NCBI GenBank assembly: GCA_946481495.1
Contig: CAMLNW010000005.1
Coordinates: forward strand, 1-26,030
Direction of reading: 5' to 3'
Length of the DNA: 26,030 nucleotides
DNA from: an uncultured Actinomycetes bacterium
GTDB lineage: Bacteria > Actinomycetota > Thermoleophilia > Solirubrobacterales > Thermoleophilaceae
Shown: positions 7,066 to 13,449 of the stretch, piece after piece
How the letters are laid out: every line of letters starts with the position of its first letter
Numbering within the stretch: the stretch's first letter is position 1
Made by a program: the position numbers and the translations under genes
Notes under the pieces: model-generated
What the model was told of the DNA's origin: nothing
The model's input: the letters and a program-made list of their open reading frames with translations, nothing else
The model's database searches: none

Positions 7066-7644
7066 TCAGGCGGTGGCGCCCGCCGGATGCACCTCGTGCT
7101 CGCCCTCAGCGAACTCCTCGACGATCTTCGCGCAGAAGGCATCGAGGTCGTCGGGGCTGCGACTCGAGACGAGGCCCTGGTCGGTCACGACCTCCTCGTC
7201 GACGACATTGCCGCCGGCGTTGCGGATGTCGGTACGGATGCTCGGCCAGGAGGTCAGCGTCCGGCCGCGGACGAGATCAGCCTCGACGAGCGAGGCCGGG
7301 CCGTGACAGATGACGCCGACCGGCTTCCCAGTCGAGAAGAACTCCTGCAGGAAGCCGACGGCCTGCTCGTCCATCCGCAGCTTGTCCGGGTTGACGGTGC
7401 CACCGGGCAGCAGCAGCGCGTCGTAGTCCTCGACTGCCGCCGACGCGACCTCGCGGTCGACCTCGAACGTATCGGCTGGCTCGATGTCGCTGTTCATCGC
7501 CTGGATCTCGCCCCGCTCCAGCGACAGCAGCTCGGTCTCGGCGCCGGCCCGCTCGACCGCCTCGCGCGGCCGCTCCAGCTCGACCTGCTCGACTCCGTCA
7601 GCCGCCAGGATCGCGACCCTCTTGCCCTGCAACTCGTCAGCCAT
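7066..7644 (-). CDS. DJ-1/PfpI family protein (type 1 glutamine amidotransferase-like)
   Basis: A 192-residue protein with KRVAILAADGVEQVELERP at the N-terminus, DYDALLLPGGTVNPDKLR, and the nucleophile elbow PVGVICHGPASL with Cys113 followed by His114. This is the PfpI/YhbO branch of the DJ-1 superfamily, whose members are described as stress-induced proteases, chaperones or protein/DNA deglycases; the true activity is debated. Length matches YhbO-type proteins. The ATG at 7644 begins the domain directly, and an AGGAAGG-like sequence lies about 12 bases upstream. A GTTT-N15-GGGTAG site 46 bases before the start points to SigB-type control. It is divergent from the small membrane peptide and DUF6766 operon. 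Confidence 0.92.
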   Translation of the reverse strand: MADELQGKRVAILAADGVEQVELERPREAVERAGAETELLSLERGEIQAMNSDIEPADTFEVDREVASAAVEDYDALLLPGGTVNPDKLRMDEQAVGFLQEFFSTGKPVGVICHGPASLVEADLVRGRTLTSWPSIRTDIRNAGGNVVDEEVVTDQGLVSSRSPDDLDAFCAKIVEEFAEGEHEVHPAGATA

Positions 7645-7690
7645 CTCGCCCACTTCCTTCCTGTTTCGCTCGCTGGCCAGCACACAGCCG

Positions 7691-7715
7691 CTACCCCCTC
7701 CGGGCGAGCGAAAAC
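7691..7715 (-). promoter_or_regulatory. SigB/SigF-type promoter for the DJ-1/PfpI gene
   Basis: On the minus strand GTTT (plus 7712-7715) is followed after 15 bases by GGGTA(G) (plus 7691-7696). This is a full match to the GTTT-N14-16-GGGTA core, 46 bases before the ATG at 7644 and inside a 112-base divergent gap. Confidence 0.6.
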
Positions 7716-7718
7716 GCG

Positions 7719-7744
7719 GATTGGCGCAACCGGCCGCCGGGTAC
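7719..7744 (+). promoter_or_regulatory. SigB-type promoter (relaxed) for the small peptide/DUF6766 genes
   Basis: GATT (7719-7722), 16 bases, then GGGTAC (7739-7744) matches the relaxed GNNT-N14-16-GGGTAC form. The ATG of the 30-residue peptide follows 12 bases later. It sits back to back with the PfpI promoter, repeating the arrangement at 5917-5982. Confidence 0.45.
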
Positions 7745-7756
7745 GTCAATCCCACG

Positions 7757-7849
7757 ATGAGCGGCCCGCGCACCATCTTCGTCATCTACGTCGCTTTGAT
7801 CGTGACCGGTCTGACGCTGTCGATCCTCGTCGGGATAGCGGGGCGCTGA
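7757..7849 (+). CDS. 30-residue single-span membrane peptide
   Basis: The ATG at 7757 opens a 30-codon frame ending TGA at 7847-7849. The product MSGPRTIFVIYVALIVTGLT continues with SILVGIAGR. It is almost entirely one hydrophobic helix (residues about 6-27) with a basic residue at each end, as expected for a single-pass membrane microprotein. It stops two bases before the ATG of the DUF6766 gene, so the two are almost certainly co-translated. A GATT-N16-GGGTAC promoter-like site ends 12 bases upstream. Codon choice is typical of the window. No family is recognised. The tight spacing to a multi-pass membrane protein suggests a small partner subunit, which is inference. Confidence 0.6.
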   Translation: MSGPRTIFVIYVALIVTGLTLSILVGIAGR

Positions 7850-7851
7850 CG

Positions 7852-8526
7852 ATGCGCCGTATCGCCCGTGAGAACAGCCTCGCGCTCGTCTTCCTGGTGC
7901 TGTTCCTGGTCGCGCTCACATTTCAGGCGATCGCCGGCCATGCCGCCTATAACGATGAGCAGGCCAGCCACATGGAGCCCGGCATCTCGCTCTGGCGCTA
8001 TGTCACCTCCTCGCCATTCGCCGTCTCGGTGATGGAGAACTGGCAGTCTGAGTACCTGCAGTTCACACTCTTCATCGTCCTCACGGTCTGGCTGTTCCAG
8101 AAGGGCTCACCGGAGTCGAAGCCGCTCGACACGCCCGGCCGCGAGTCGGACGATCGCCAGCGCGTCGGGCGCCACGCGCGGGCCGACTCCCCGACCGCCG
8201 CCAAGCGCCGGGGACTCCCGCGTGCCCTCTACGAGAACTCGCTCCTGATCGCGATGGGCACGATCTGGATCGCGAGCTGGCTAGCGCAATCGCTGACCGG
8301 TGTCGTCGAGTACAACGCGGAGCAGTCCCAGCATCACCAGGCGGCGATTAGCTGGCTCGAGTATCTCGGCAACCCCAGCTTCTGGGAGCGCACGCTCGAG
8401 AACTGGCAGTCCGAGTTCCTCGCGGTTGGGTCGATGGCGATCTTCGCGGTGTACCTGCGCCAGCGTGGATCGCCAGAGTCGAAGCCGGTCGGGGCGCCTC
8501 ACGATGCGACTGGCGTCGAGGGTTGA
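7852..8526 (+). CDS. DUF6766-like membrane protein with internal duplication
   Basis: A 224-residue protein built from two similar halves joined by a polar linker (about residues 88-118). Each half runs ENSL, membrane helix, an acidic Asn-rich stretch (YNDEQASH in half one, YNAEQSQH in half two), a Trp-rich loop, ENWQSE(Y/F)L, a second membrane helix, and the identical end GSPESKP. The predicted topology is four membrane helices with the linker on one side. It matches the small membrane family called DUF6766, known mainly from soil bacteria; no function is established. The start at 7852 is two bases after the 30-residue peptide. The probable SigB-type promoter upstream suggests a role in envelope stress, which is inference. 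Confidence 0.82.
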   Translation: MRRIARENSLALVFLVLFLVALTFQAIAGHAAYNDEQASHMEPGISLWRYVTSSPFAVSVMENWQSEYLQFTLFIVLTVWLFQKGSPESKPLDTPGRESDDRQRVGRHARADSPTAAKRRGLPRALYENSLLIAMGTIWIASWLAQSLTGVVEYNAEQSQHHQAAISWLEYLGNPSFWERTLENWQSEFLAVGSMAIFAVYLRQRGSPESKPVGAPHDATGVEG

Positions 8527-8532
8527 CCAGCC

Positions 8533-8547
8533 TGCGGGTTTCCCGCA
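8533..8547. terminator. Compact hairpin after the DUF6766 gene
   Basis: TGCGGG (8533-8538), loop TTT, CCCGCA (8542-8547) form a perfect 6-bp stem starting seven bases after the DUF6766 stop codon. There is no T tract, so as a terminator it would be weak. It could equally be a protein-binding inverted repeat upstream of the sigma factor gene. Apart from this and the possible promoter at 8564-8589, I see nothing in the 149-base gap. Confidence 0.3.
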
Positions 8548-8563
8548 TACGCCAGACGGCCAC

Positions 8564-8589
8564 GTTTCGCCCCGCGCAGCGACCGGGTA
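8564..8589 (+). promoter_or_regulatory. Possible SigB-type promoter of the sigma factor gene
   Basis: GTTT (8564-8567) and GGGTA (8585-8589) are 17 bases apart, one more than the usual 14-16. If real, it would let the sigma factor promote its own gene, a known feature of SigB-type loci. It lies 86 bases before the start codon. Confidence 0.3.
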
Positions 8590-8675
8590 GACCTTTCCTA
8601 CGACACGGATCCACGCCTCTGACTCAGGCCAATGGGGATGCGCGCCGCTGGCCCACCCGATAGCGAGGAGCATCC

Positions 8676-9407
8676 ATGTCTGTCTCCGCCCCGCCGCGCC
8701 CTAGGCGGATCGACTACCGCCGATCCGCGAACGAGGAGCTGGTAACCAGCCTGCTGCCGCTAGCCAAGCGGCTCGCGGGCCGCTACCGTCACGCTGGCGA
8801 GAGTCAGGAGGACCTGGAGCAGGTCGCCTGCCTCGGCCTCGTCAAGGCGGTCGACCGCTACGACCCGTCGGCCGGCCCGTTGGTCCGCTACGCCGTGCCG
8901 ACGATTCTCGGCGAGCTGCGCCGGCACTTCCGCGACAAGGGTTGGGGCGTGCACGTCCCGCGCAGCGTTCAGGAGAACCTCCTGACCGTCAACAAGGCGA
9001 CCGAGCGCTTGGCGACGACGCTTGGCCGGACACCGCGCGCACGGGACATCGCGAGCTTCACCGGGATGGCGCTCGAGGACGTGATCGAGGCGCTCGACGC
9101 CGGCGCGTCTTACACCCCGGCGGCGCTCGATGCGCCGCAACGCGGCGACGAGCCCGAGGCCCGCTCGCTCGGCGACGCGCTCGGAACGGACGACCCGAAC
9201 TACGAGCTGGTCGAGCTCGGCCAGTCGATCGGACCGGCATTCCGCGAGCTGCCCGCACGCGAGCGCGCGATCGTTCAGCTGCGCTTCTTCGAGGATCTCA
9301 CCCAAGCCGAGATCGCTGAACGGATCGGCATCTCGCAGATGCACGTGTCACGCCTGCTGCGGCGCGCGCTCGACACGCTCCACGGCGCGGTCGACGAGGC
9401 CGCCTGA
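8676..9407 (+). CDS. RNA polymerase sigma factor, SigB/SigF/SigG (group 3) family
   Basis: A 243-residue sigma-70 family protein. Region 2 spans about residues 20-90, with LLPLAKRLAGRYR, EDLEQVACLGLVKAVDRYDP and RYAVPTILGELRRHFRDKGW. Region 3 includes VHVPRSVQENLLTVNKATE and LGRTPRARDIA. Region 4 includes LPARERAIVQLRFFEDLTQ and the helix-turn-helix AEIAERIGISQMHVSRLLRR. This is the pattern of general-stress and sporulation-type sigma factors (SigB, SigF, SigG). The ATG at 8676 has AGGAG five bases upstream. No anti-sigma (RsbW/SpoIIAB-like) or anti-anti-sigma gene is adjacent, which is unusual for this family. GGGTA-type promoter-like sites in the neighbouring gaps suggest that nearby genes are its targets. 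Confidence 0.93.
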   Translation: MSVSAPPRPRRIDYRRSANEELVTSLLPLAKRLAGRYRHAGESQEDLEQVACLGLVKAVDRYDPSAGPLVRYAVPTILGELRRHFRDKGWGVHVPRSVQENLLTVNKATERLATTLGRTPRARDIASFTGMALEDVIEALDAGASYTPAALDAPQRGDEPEARSLGDALGTDDPNYELVELGQSIGPAFRELPARERAIVQLRFFEDLTQAEIAERIGISQMHVSRLLRRALDTLHGAVDEAA

Positions 9408-9420
9408 GCGGCGCGCCGCG

Positions 9421-9672
9421 CTAGGCGGCGACGGCGTTGTAGTAGCGCACGGCAAGACCGGTCAGCAACGCCTCGAAGCAGGCCTCCTGGGTCAAATCGT
9501 GCTCGGCCGCATACGCGCGGATGCCGGCGCGCTCGATCGCCTCGCTCTGGGCGACGACGTCGTCGACGAGATCGGGATGCTCGTCGCTGAAGAACGCGCC
9601 CATCGAGTAGAGCCCGGTGTCCATCAGCGACTCGAGGAACGCGTCGTCGCTGCGCTGCGAGACGTCCGCCAT
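9421..9672 (-). CDS. Conserved-looking small protein of unknown function (83 aa)
   Basis: An 83-residue acidic, mostly helical protein with segments such as FLESLMDTGLYSMGAFFSDE, HPDLVDDVVAQSEAIE and ACFEALLTGLAVRYYNAVAA. No signal peptide or membrane span and no recognised family. I accept it because its composition is protein-like, it fills the gap between two real genes exactly (13 bases from the sigma factor stop, 44 from the Nif3-like start), and the antisense frames are poor. GGGTAC on the minus strand (plus 9683-9688) lies 10 bases before the ATG, but its upstream partner is GATA, not GNNT. Control by the neighbouring sigma factor is therefore only a guess. Confidence 0.6.
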   Translation of the reverse strand: MADVSQRSDDAFLESLMDTGLYSMGAFFSDEHPDLVDDVVAQSEAIERAGIRAYAAEHDLTQEACFEALLTGLAVRYYNAVAA

Positions 9673-9703
9673 GCGCCTCAGCGTACCCGGGAAGCAGTGC
9701 GGC

Positions 9704-9709
9704 TATCGT
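9704..9709 (+). promoter_or_regulatory. Candidate -10 box of a leaderless Nif3-like gene
   Basis: TATCGT (9704-9709) is followed after seven bases by the ATG at 9717. There is no Shine-Dalgarno sequence, so the transcript probably starts at the start codon. No convincing -35 box is seen. Confidence 0.35.
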
Positions 9710-9716
9710 CTCGCCG

Positions 9717-10478
9717 ATGGCCGACCGCGACGAGATCGTCTCGTTCCTCGACGAGCTGCTCGACTCAACCGGCTTCCCCGACTACGGCCCGAACGGACTC
9801 CAGGTCCCCGGCGCCGAACGGGTCGAGCGTGTCGTGACCGGCGTGTCTGCCCATCTCGAGCTGTTCGAGCGTGCCGCAGAGACCGGCGCGCAGCTCGTTC
9901 TCTGCCATCACGGGATCGTTTGGGGATCGCGTCCCCAGGCAATCAGCGTTCAGGCCAAGCGCCGCCTGCAGACACTGTTCGCCGCTGACATGTCGCTGGC
10001 CGCCTACCACCTGCCACTCGACGCGCATCCGGAGGTCGGCAACAACGCGCTGATCTGCGCGGCGCTCGGTCTCGAGCCAGCGGAGCGGATCGGCAACTAC
10101 GAGGGCCGGCCGCTGGGGCTCGTCGGTCGTTGCAGCAAGGGGATCGCCCTGGCCGAGCTGCGCGAGCGTTGCGTCGCCGCTTTCGGCGGCCGCGAGCCGC
10201 TGATCCAAGGTGCCGGCCCCGAGACCGTCCACAGCCTCGGCGTTATCTCGGGCGCGGCGGCCGGCTATCTCGACGATGCGATCGGGCTCGAGCTCGACGG
10301 CTTCCTGACGGGTGAGCCGTCCGAGCACTCGATGGCCGACGCCCGTGAGAGCGGCCTCCACTTCATCGCCGCAGGCCACTATGCGACGGAGACCTTCGGC
10401 ATCCGCCGGCTCGGCGAGCTCGTCGCCGAGCGGTTCGGCGTCGAGCACCAGTTCATCGAGGTTGCGAACCCGGTCTAG
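9717..10478 (+). CDS. Nif3-like dinuclear metal centre protein
   Basis: A 253-residue member of the Nif3/YbgI/DUF34 family, which forms toroidal hexamers with a two-metal site in each subunit. The name 'GTP cyclohydrolase 1 type 2' is often used, but the reaction is unproven. Metal ligands visible are His64 and His65 in VLCHHGIVWG, His98 and Asp102 in AYHLPLDAHPEVGNN, and the C-terminal His/Glu of IAAGHYATETFG. GEPSEH is also typical. Length fits the shorter form without the inserted PII-like domain. It is the only gene between the divergent small gene and the acyl-CoA synthetase. In many genomes it is next to a zinc-ribbon protein; no such gene is here. Confidence 0.93.
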   Translation: MADRDEIVSFLDELLDSTGFPDYGPNGLQVPGAERVERVVTGVSAHLELFERAAETGAQLVLCHHGIVWGSRPQAISVQAKRRLQTLFAADMSLAAYHLPLDAHPEVGNNALICAALGLEPAERIGNYEGRPLGLVGRCSKGIALAELRERCVAAFGGREPLIQGAGPETVHSLGVISGAAAGYLDDAIGLELDGFLTGEPSEHSMADARESGLHFIAAGHYATETFGIRRLGELVAERFGVEHQFIEVANPV

Positions 10479-10522
10479 ACTGCGCCTGGCAACCAATCGA
10501 GTTTTCCTGGGGAGGAGAGACG

Positions 10523-12313
10523 ATGGAGGGAGCAACGGCCGGTGCCGGAACCGGCTCTAAGACGATGGCCGACCTGCTGCCGCTCGCCGCGGAGCGCTTT
10601 GGCGACGCGACGGCGCTGAAGCACAAGGCCGGCGACGAGTGGGTCGAGACCAGCTACGCGGAGCTCGGCGACGCCGTCAGCGAGACCGCACGCGGACTGA
10701 TCGACCTTGGCCTCGAGCATGGCGACAAGGTCTCGATCATCAGCCATACCCGCCCCGAGTGGACCTACGCCAACTTCGCGATCCTCTCCGCCGGACTCGT
10801 CTCGGTCTCGATCTACCAGACGAACTCCGCCGAGGAGTGCGAGTACGTGCTCGAGCACTCCGAGTCACGCGCCGTCTTCCTCGAGGACGCCGAGCAGCTC
10901 GCCAAGGTGCTCGCCGTCAGGGACCGGCTGCCGAAGCTCGAGCACGTCGTGATCTTCGACCCGGCGGGTGACGCGAGCGGCGACGCGATCCCGCTGGCCA
11001 ACCTGCGTGCGCGCGGCGGCGCGCGCGACCCCGCAGAGCTGGAGGCGCGTACCGCCGCCGTCACCAAGGACGACCTCGCGATCACGATCTACACGTCTGG
11101 AACGACCGGGCCGCCGAAGGGCTGCCTGCTGACCCACGGCAACTACCGCGACGTCCCGACGATGACCGAGCAGGCTGGGGCGCTGGTGGCCGGCGACTCT
11201 GTCTACCTCTTCCTCCCGCTCGCCCACGCCTTCGCGGTGCTGATCCAGTTCGTGGCGATCGACGTCGGAGGCACGATCGCCTACTGGGAGAAGGACGCGC
11301 AGAAGATCGTCCCCAACCTGATCGAGGTCAAGCCGACCTACTTCCCGTCGGTCCCGCGGATGTTCGAGAAGATCTACACGCTCGCGACGAGCGCGGCCGA
11401 GGATCCCGAGCAGCTCCAGCAAGCGATCGCGCTCGGGTTGAAGGTGCGCGAACTGCAGCGGACCGGTCAGGAGGTGCCGGCGGAGCTGCAGCAGGCGTTC
11501 GACGCCGCCGACGAGAAGCTCTACGCCAACGTGCGGGCGCTGTTCGGCGGCCAGATCCGCGAGTGCGTGACCGGCGCGGCGCCGATCGCTCACGAGATCC
11601 TCGAGTTCTTCTACGCCTGCGGCGTGCCGGTGATGGAGGGCTACGGGATGACCGAGACCTCGACGGTCGCCAGCGCCAACACCCCGGGCGAGTTCCGCTT
11701 CGGCTCGGTCGGAAGGCCGCTGCCTGGAGTCGAGGCGAAGGTCGCCGACGATGGCGAGTTGCTGCTGCGCGGCGCCAACATCTTCCAGGGCTACTACAAG
11801 AACGCCGACGCGACCGCCGACACGCTCGTCGAGGGCTGGCTGCACACCGGTGATCTCGGCCGGATCGACGACGACGGCTTCATCTACATCGTCGGGCGCA
11901 AGAAGGACATCATCATCACGGCGGGCGGCAAGAACATCACGCCCGCGAATCTCGAGAACGGCCTCAAGCAGAACCGCTGGATCTCCCAAGCCGTGGTGAT
12001 CGGCGACCGCCGCCCGTACCTCGTCGCGCTGATCACGCTCGACCCCGACGAGCTCCCGGCCTTCGCCGGCCAGCACGGTCTTGAGCCCGACCAGATCGCA
12101 GGCTCGGACCAGATGCGCGCCGCCGTCCAGGAGACGGTCGACGCCGTCAACTCCACCGTCGGCCCCGTCGAGCAGATCAAGTACTTCGAGATCCTCCCCG
12201 ACGACCTGACCCAAGAGACCGGCGAGCTGACCCCCACCCTCAAGGTCAAGCGCAACGTCGTCAACGACAAGTACGCCGCCGTCGTCGACTCAATCTACGA
12301 CGCGGCGCGCTAG
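10523..12313 (+). CDS. Long-chain fatty-acid--CoA ligase (AMP-forming, FadD15/FAA1-like)
   Basis: A 596-residue adenylate-forming enzyme that activates fatty acids to acyl-CoA through an acyl-AMP intermediate. Motifs in order are TIYTSGTTGPPKGCLLTHGN (ATP P-loop, near residue 190), FLPLAHAF, GYGMTETS (near 372), LHTGDLGRIDDDGF (near 440) and GRKKDIIITAGGKNITP (near 460). The last replaces the SGGENI form of classical FadD and is typical of the long FAA1/FadD15 branch. The start at 10523 is preceded by GGGGAGGAGAGACG, an ideal Shine-Dalgarno sequence. It could feed the thiolase encoded at 629-1807 in beta-oxidation, though the genes are not linked in an operon. Its last codons and stop lie inside a perfect inverted repeat shared with the aminotransferase gene. 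Confidence 0.93.
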   Translation: MEGATAGAGTGSKTMADLLPLAAERFGDATALKHKAGDEWVETSYAELGDAVSETARGLIDLGLEHGDKVSIISHTRPEWTYANFAILSAGLVSVSIYQTNSAEECEYVLEHSESRAVFLEDAEQLAKVLAVRDRLPKLEHVVIFDPAGDASGDAIPLANLRARGGARDPAELEARTAAVTKDDLAITIYTSGTTGPPKGCLLTHGNYRDVPTMTEQAGALVAGDSVYLFLPLAHAFAVLIQFVAIDVGGTIAYWEKDAQKIVPNLIEVKPTYFPSVPRMFEKIYTLATSAAEDPEQLQQAIALGLKVRELQRTGQEVPAELQQAFDAADEKLYANVRALFGGQIRECVTGAAPIAHEILEFFYACGVPVMEGYGMTETSTVASANTPGEFRFGSVGRPLPGVEAKVADDGELLLRGANIFQGYYKNADATADTLVEGWLHTGDLGRIDDDGFIYIVGRKKDIIITAGGKNITPANLENGLKQNRWISQAVVIGDRRPYLVALITLDPDELPAFAGQHGLEPDQIAGSDQMRAAVQETVDAVNSTVGPVEQIKYFEILPDDLTQETGELTPTLKVKRNVVNDKYAAVVDSIYDAAR

Positions 12314-12336
12314 GCGTCGCCTAGCGCGCCGCGTTG
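12298..12336. terminator. Perfect inverted repeat spanning both convergent stop codons
   Basis: CGCGGCGCGCTAGGCG (12301-12316) and CGCCTAGCGCGCCGCG (12318-12333) are exact reverse complements around a single T. A12300 and T12334 extend the pairing, and after a G-T pair C12298 matches G12336. Both TAG stop codons (12311-12313 on +, 12321-12323 on -) lie inside it, and both proteins end Ala-Ala-Arg as a result. It should form a very stable hairpin in either transcript, though with no T tract, and probably acts as a two-way terminator or 3' end barrier. Confidence 0.7.
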
Positions 12337-13445
12337 AGAGACTTCTCGAGCGCTGAGAGGAGGCGGTTGGTGGCGGCAACGTCGCGGATGGCGGCGCGGA
12401 TGTGGTCGTCGGCGCCGAGTGGGCCGCCGGGGGCGACGGTGACGGACTCGCGTTGGAGGCGGTTGGCGAAGGCGGCGCCGGAGAGGTCGTCGGCAGCCAT
12501 CCAGATGAAGTTGGCTTGGGAGGCTGTTACGTCGACCGGCATCTGGGCGAGGGCGGCGAGCAGGCGGTGGCGCTCCTCGACAACGGTGGCGCGACGGCGT
12601 TCGACCTCGCGATCGCCAATCTTCAGTGCCTGGACGACAGCGGCCTGGGTGAGCGCGTTGACGCCGAGCACCGGAGCGATCGCGTCGAGCAGCTTGGCGG
12701 CCGCATTAGAGGCGACGGCGTAGCCGGCACGGAGGCCCGACAGGCCGTAGATCTTCGAGAAGGTGCGCACGACCAGCAGCCGGGGGAAGGCGTCGGTCAG
12801 CCGCAGGACGGCATCGAGCGGCTCGGCCTCCTGGAAGTGGATCAACGCCTCGTCGACGATCAGGTGGACGCGCTCCGGCAAGTCGCCCGCGAGCGCGGCG
12901 ATCCGTTCGGCCGGTACGTAGGTCCCGGTCGGGTCGTTGGGGTTGCAGATCATCACCAGCCGCGTCCGGTCGGTGACGGCGTCGCGCAGGCGATCGAGGT
13001 CCTGGCCGTCGGCGCCGGTCTCAACAGCCACCGGACGGCCGCCGGCGCGAGCTGCCATCAGCGGATAGAGCGGGTAGCTCGGCCACGGCGTGACCAGCTC
13101 GTCGCCCGCCGACATCAGCGTCATCGCCGTCGTCTGCAACAGCTCCGCGGCGCCGTTGCCGACGACGATCCGCTCCGGCTCGACGCCGTGGCGCTCGGCG
13201 AGCATTCGGCGCACACCTGCCGCATGGCGGTTCGGGTATCCGTTGACGCGGCCGCGCGCCGTGTAGATCGACGCGTTGACGACCTCTGAATTCGGCAGCT
13301 CGGGCCACTCGGTGCTCGACAGGTCGAGCTCCGGCGCCCGCTCCAGCGCCAGCCGCTTCTCGCGCGCGCGGCGCTCGCGGCGGGCCTTGTTGAGCTCCTC
13401 CTCGTCGACGTCCTCGAACTGCTTGTAGTAGTCGAGCAATCCCAT
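12321..13445 (-). CDS. Class I/II PLP aminotransferase, histidinol-phosphate aminotransferase-like
   Basis: A 374-residue fold-type I PLP enzyme. Motifs are NGAAELLQTTAMTL, ICNPNDPTGTYV (Asn for PLP), VDEALIHF (Asp198) and RTFSKIYGLSGLRAGYA, with the PLP lysine Lys231. The pattern is closest to HisC-like enzymes, which convert imidazole acetol phosphate or aromatic 2-oxo acids using glutamate. No his gene is nearby, so the substrate is open and an aromatic amino acid role is possible. The first ~40 residues, LLDYYKQFEDVDEEELNKAR and following, form an unusual charged helix before the catalytic fold. The gene starts four bases after the small membrane protein gene and is read with it. It converges with the acyl-CoA synthetase. 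Confidence 0.88.
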   Translation of the reverse strand: MGLLDYYKQFEDVDEEELNKARRERRAREKRLALERAPELDLSSTEWPELPNSEVVNASIYTARGRVNGYPNRHAAGVRRMLAERHGVEPERIVVGNGAAELLQTTAMTLMSAGDELVTPWPSYPLYPLMAARAGGRPVAVETGADGQDLDRLRDAVTDRTRLVMICNPNDPTGTYVPAERIAALAGDLPERVHLIVDEALIHFQEAEPLDAVLRLTDAFPRLLVVRTFSKIYGLSGLRAGYAVASNAAAKLLDAIAPVLGVNALTQAAVVQALKIGDREVERRRATVVEERHRLLAALAQMPVDVTASQANFIWMAADDLSGAAFANRLQRESVTVAPGGPLGADDHIRAAIRDVAATNRLLSALEKSLNAAR

Positions 13446-13449
13446 ACGG

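Noticed and set aside
10865..12214. 449-codon open frame on - opposite the acyl-CoA synthetase
   Set aside because: Antisense shadow in G/C-rich DNA; no recognisable motif and low-complexity composition.
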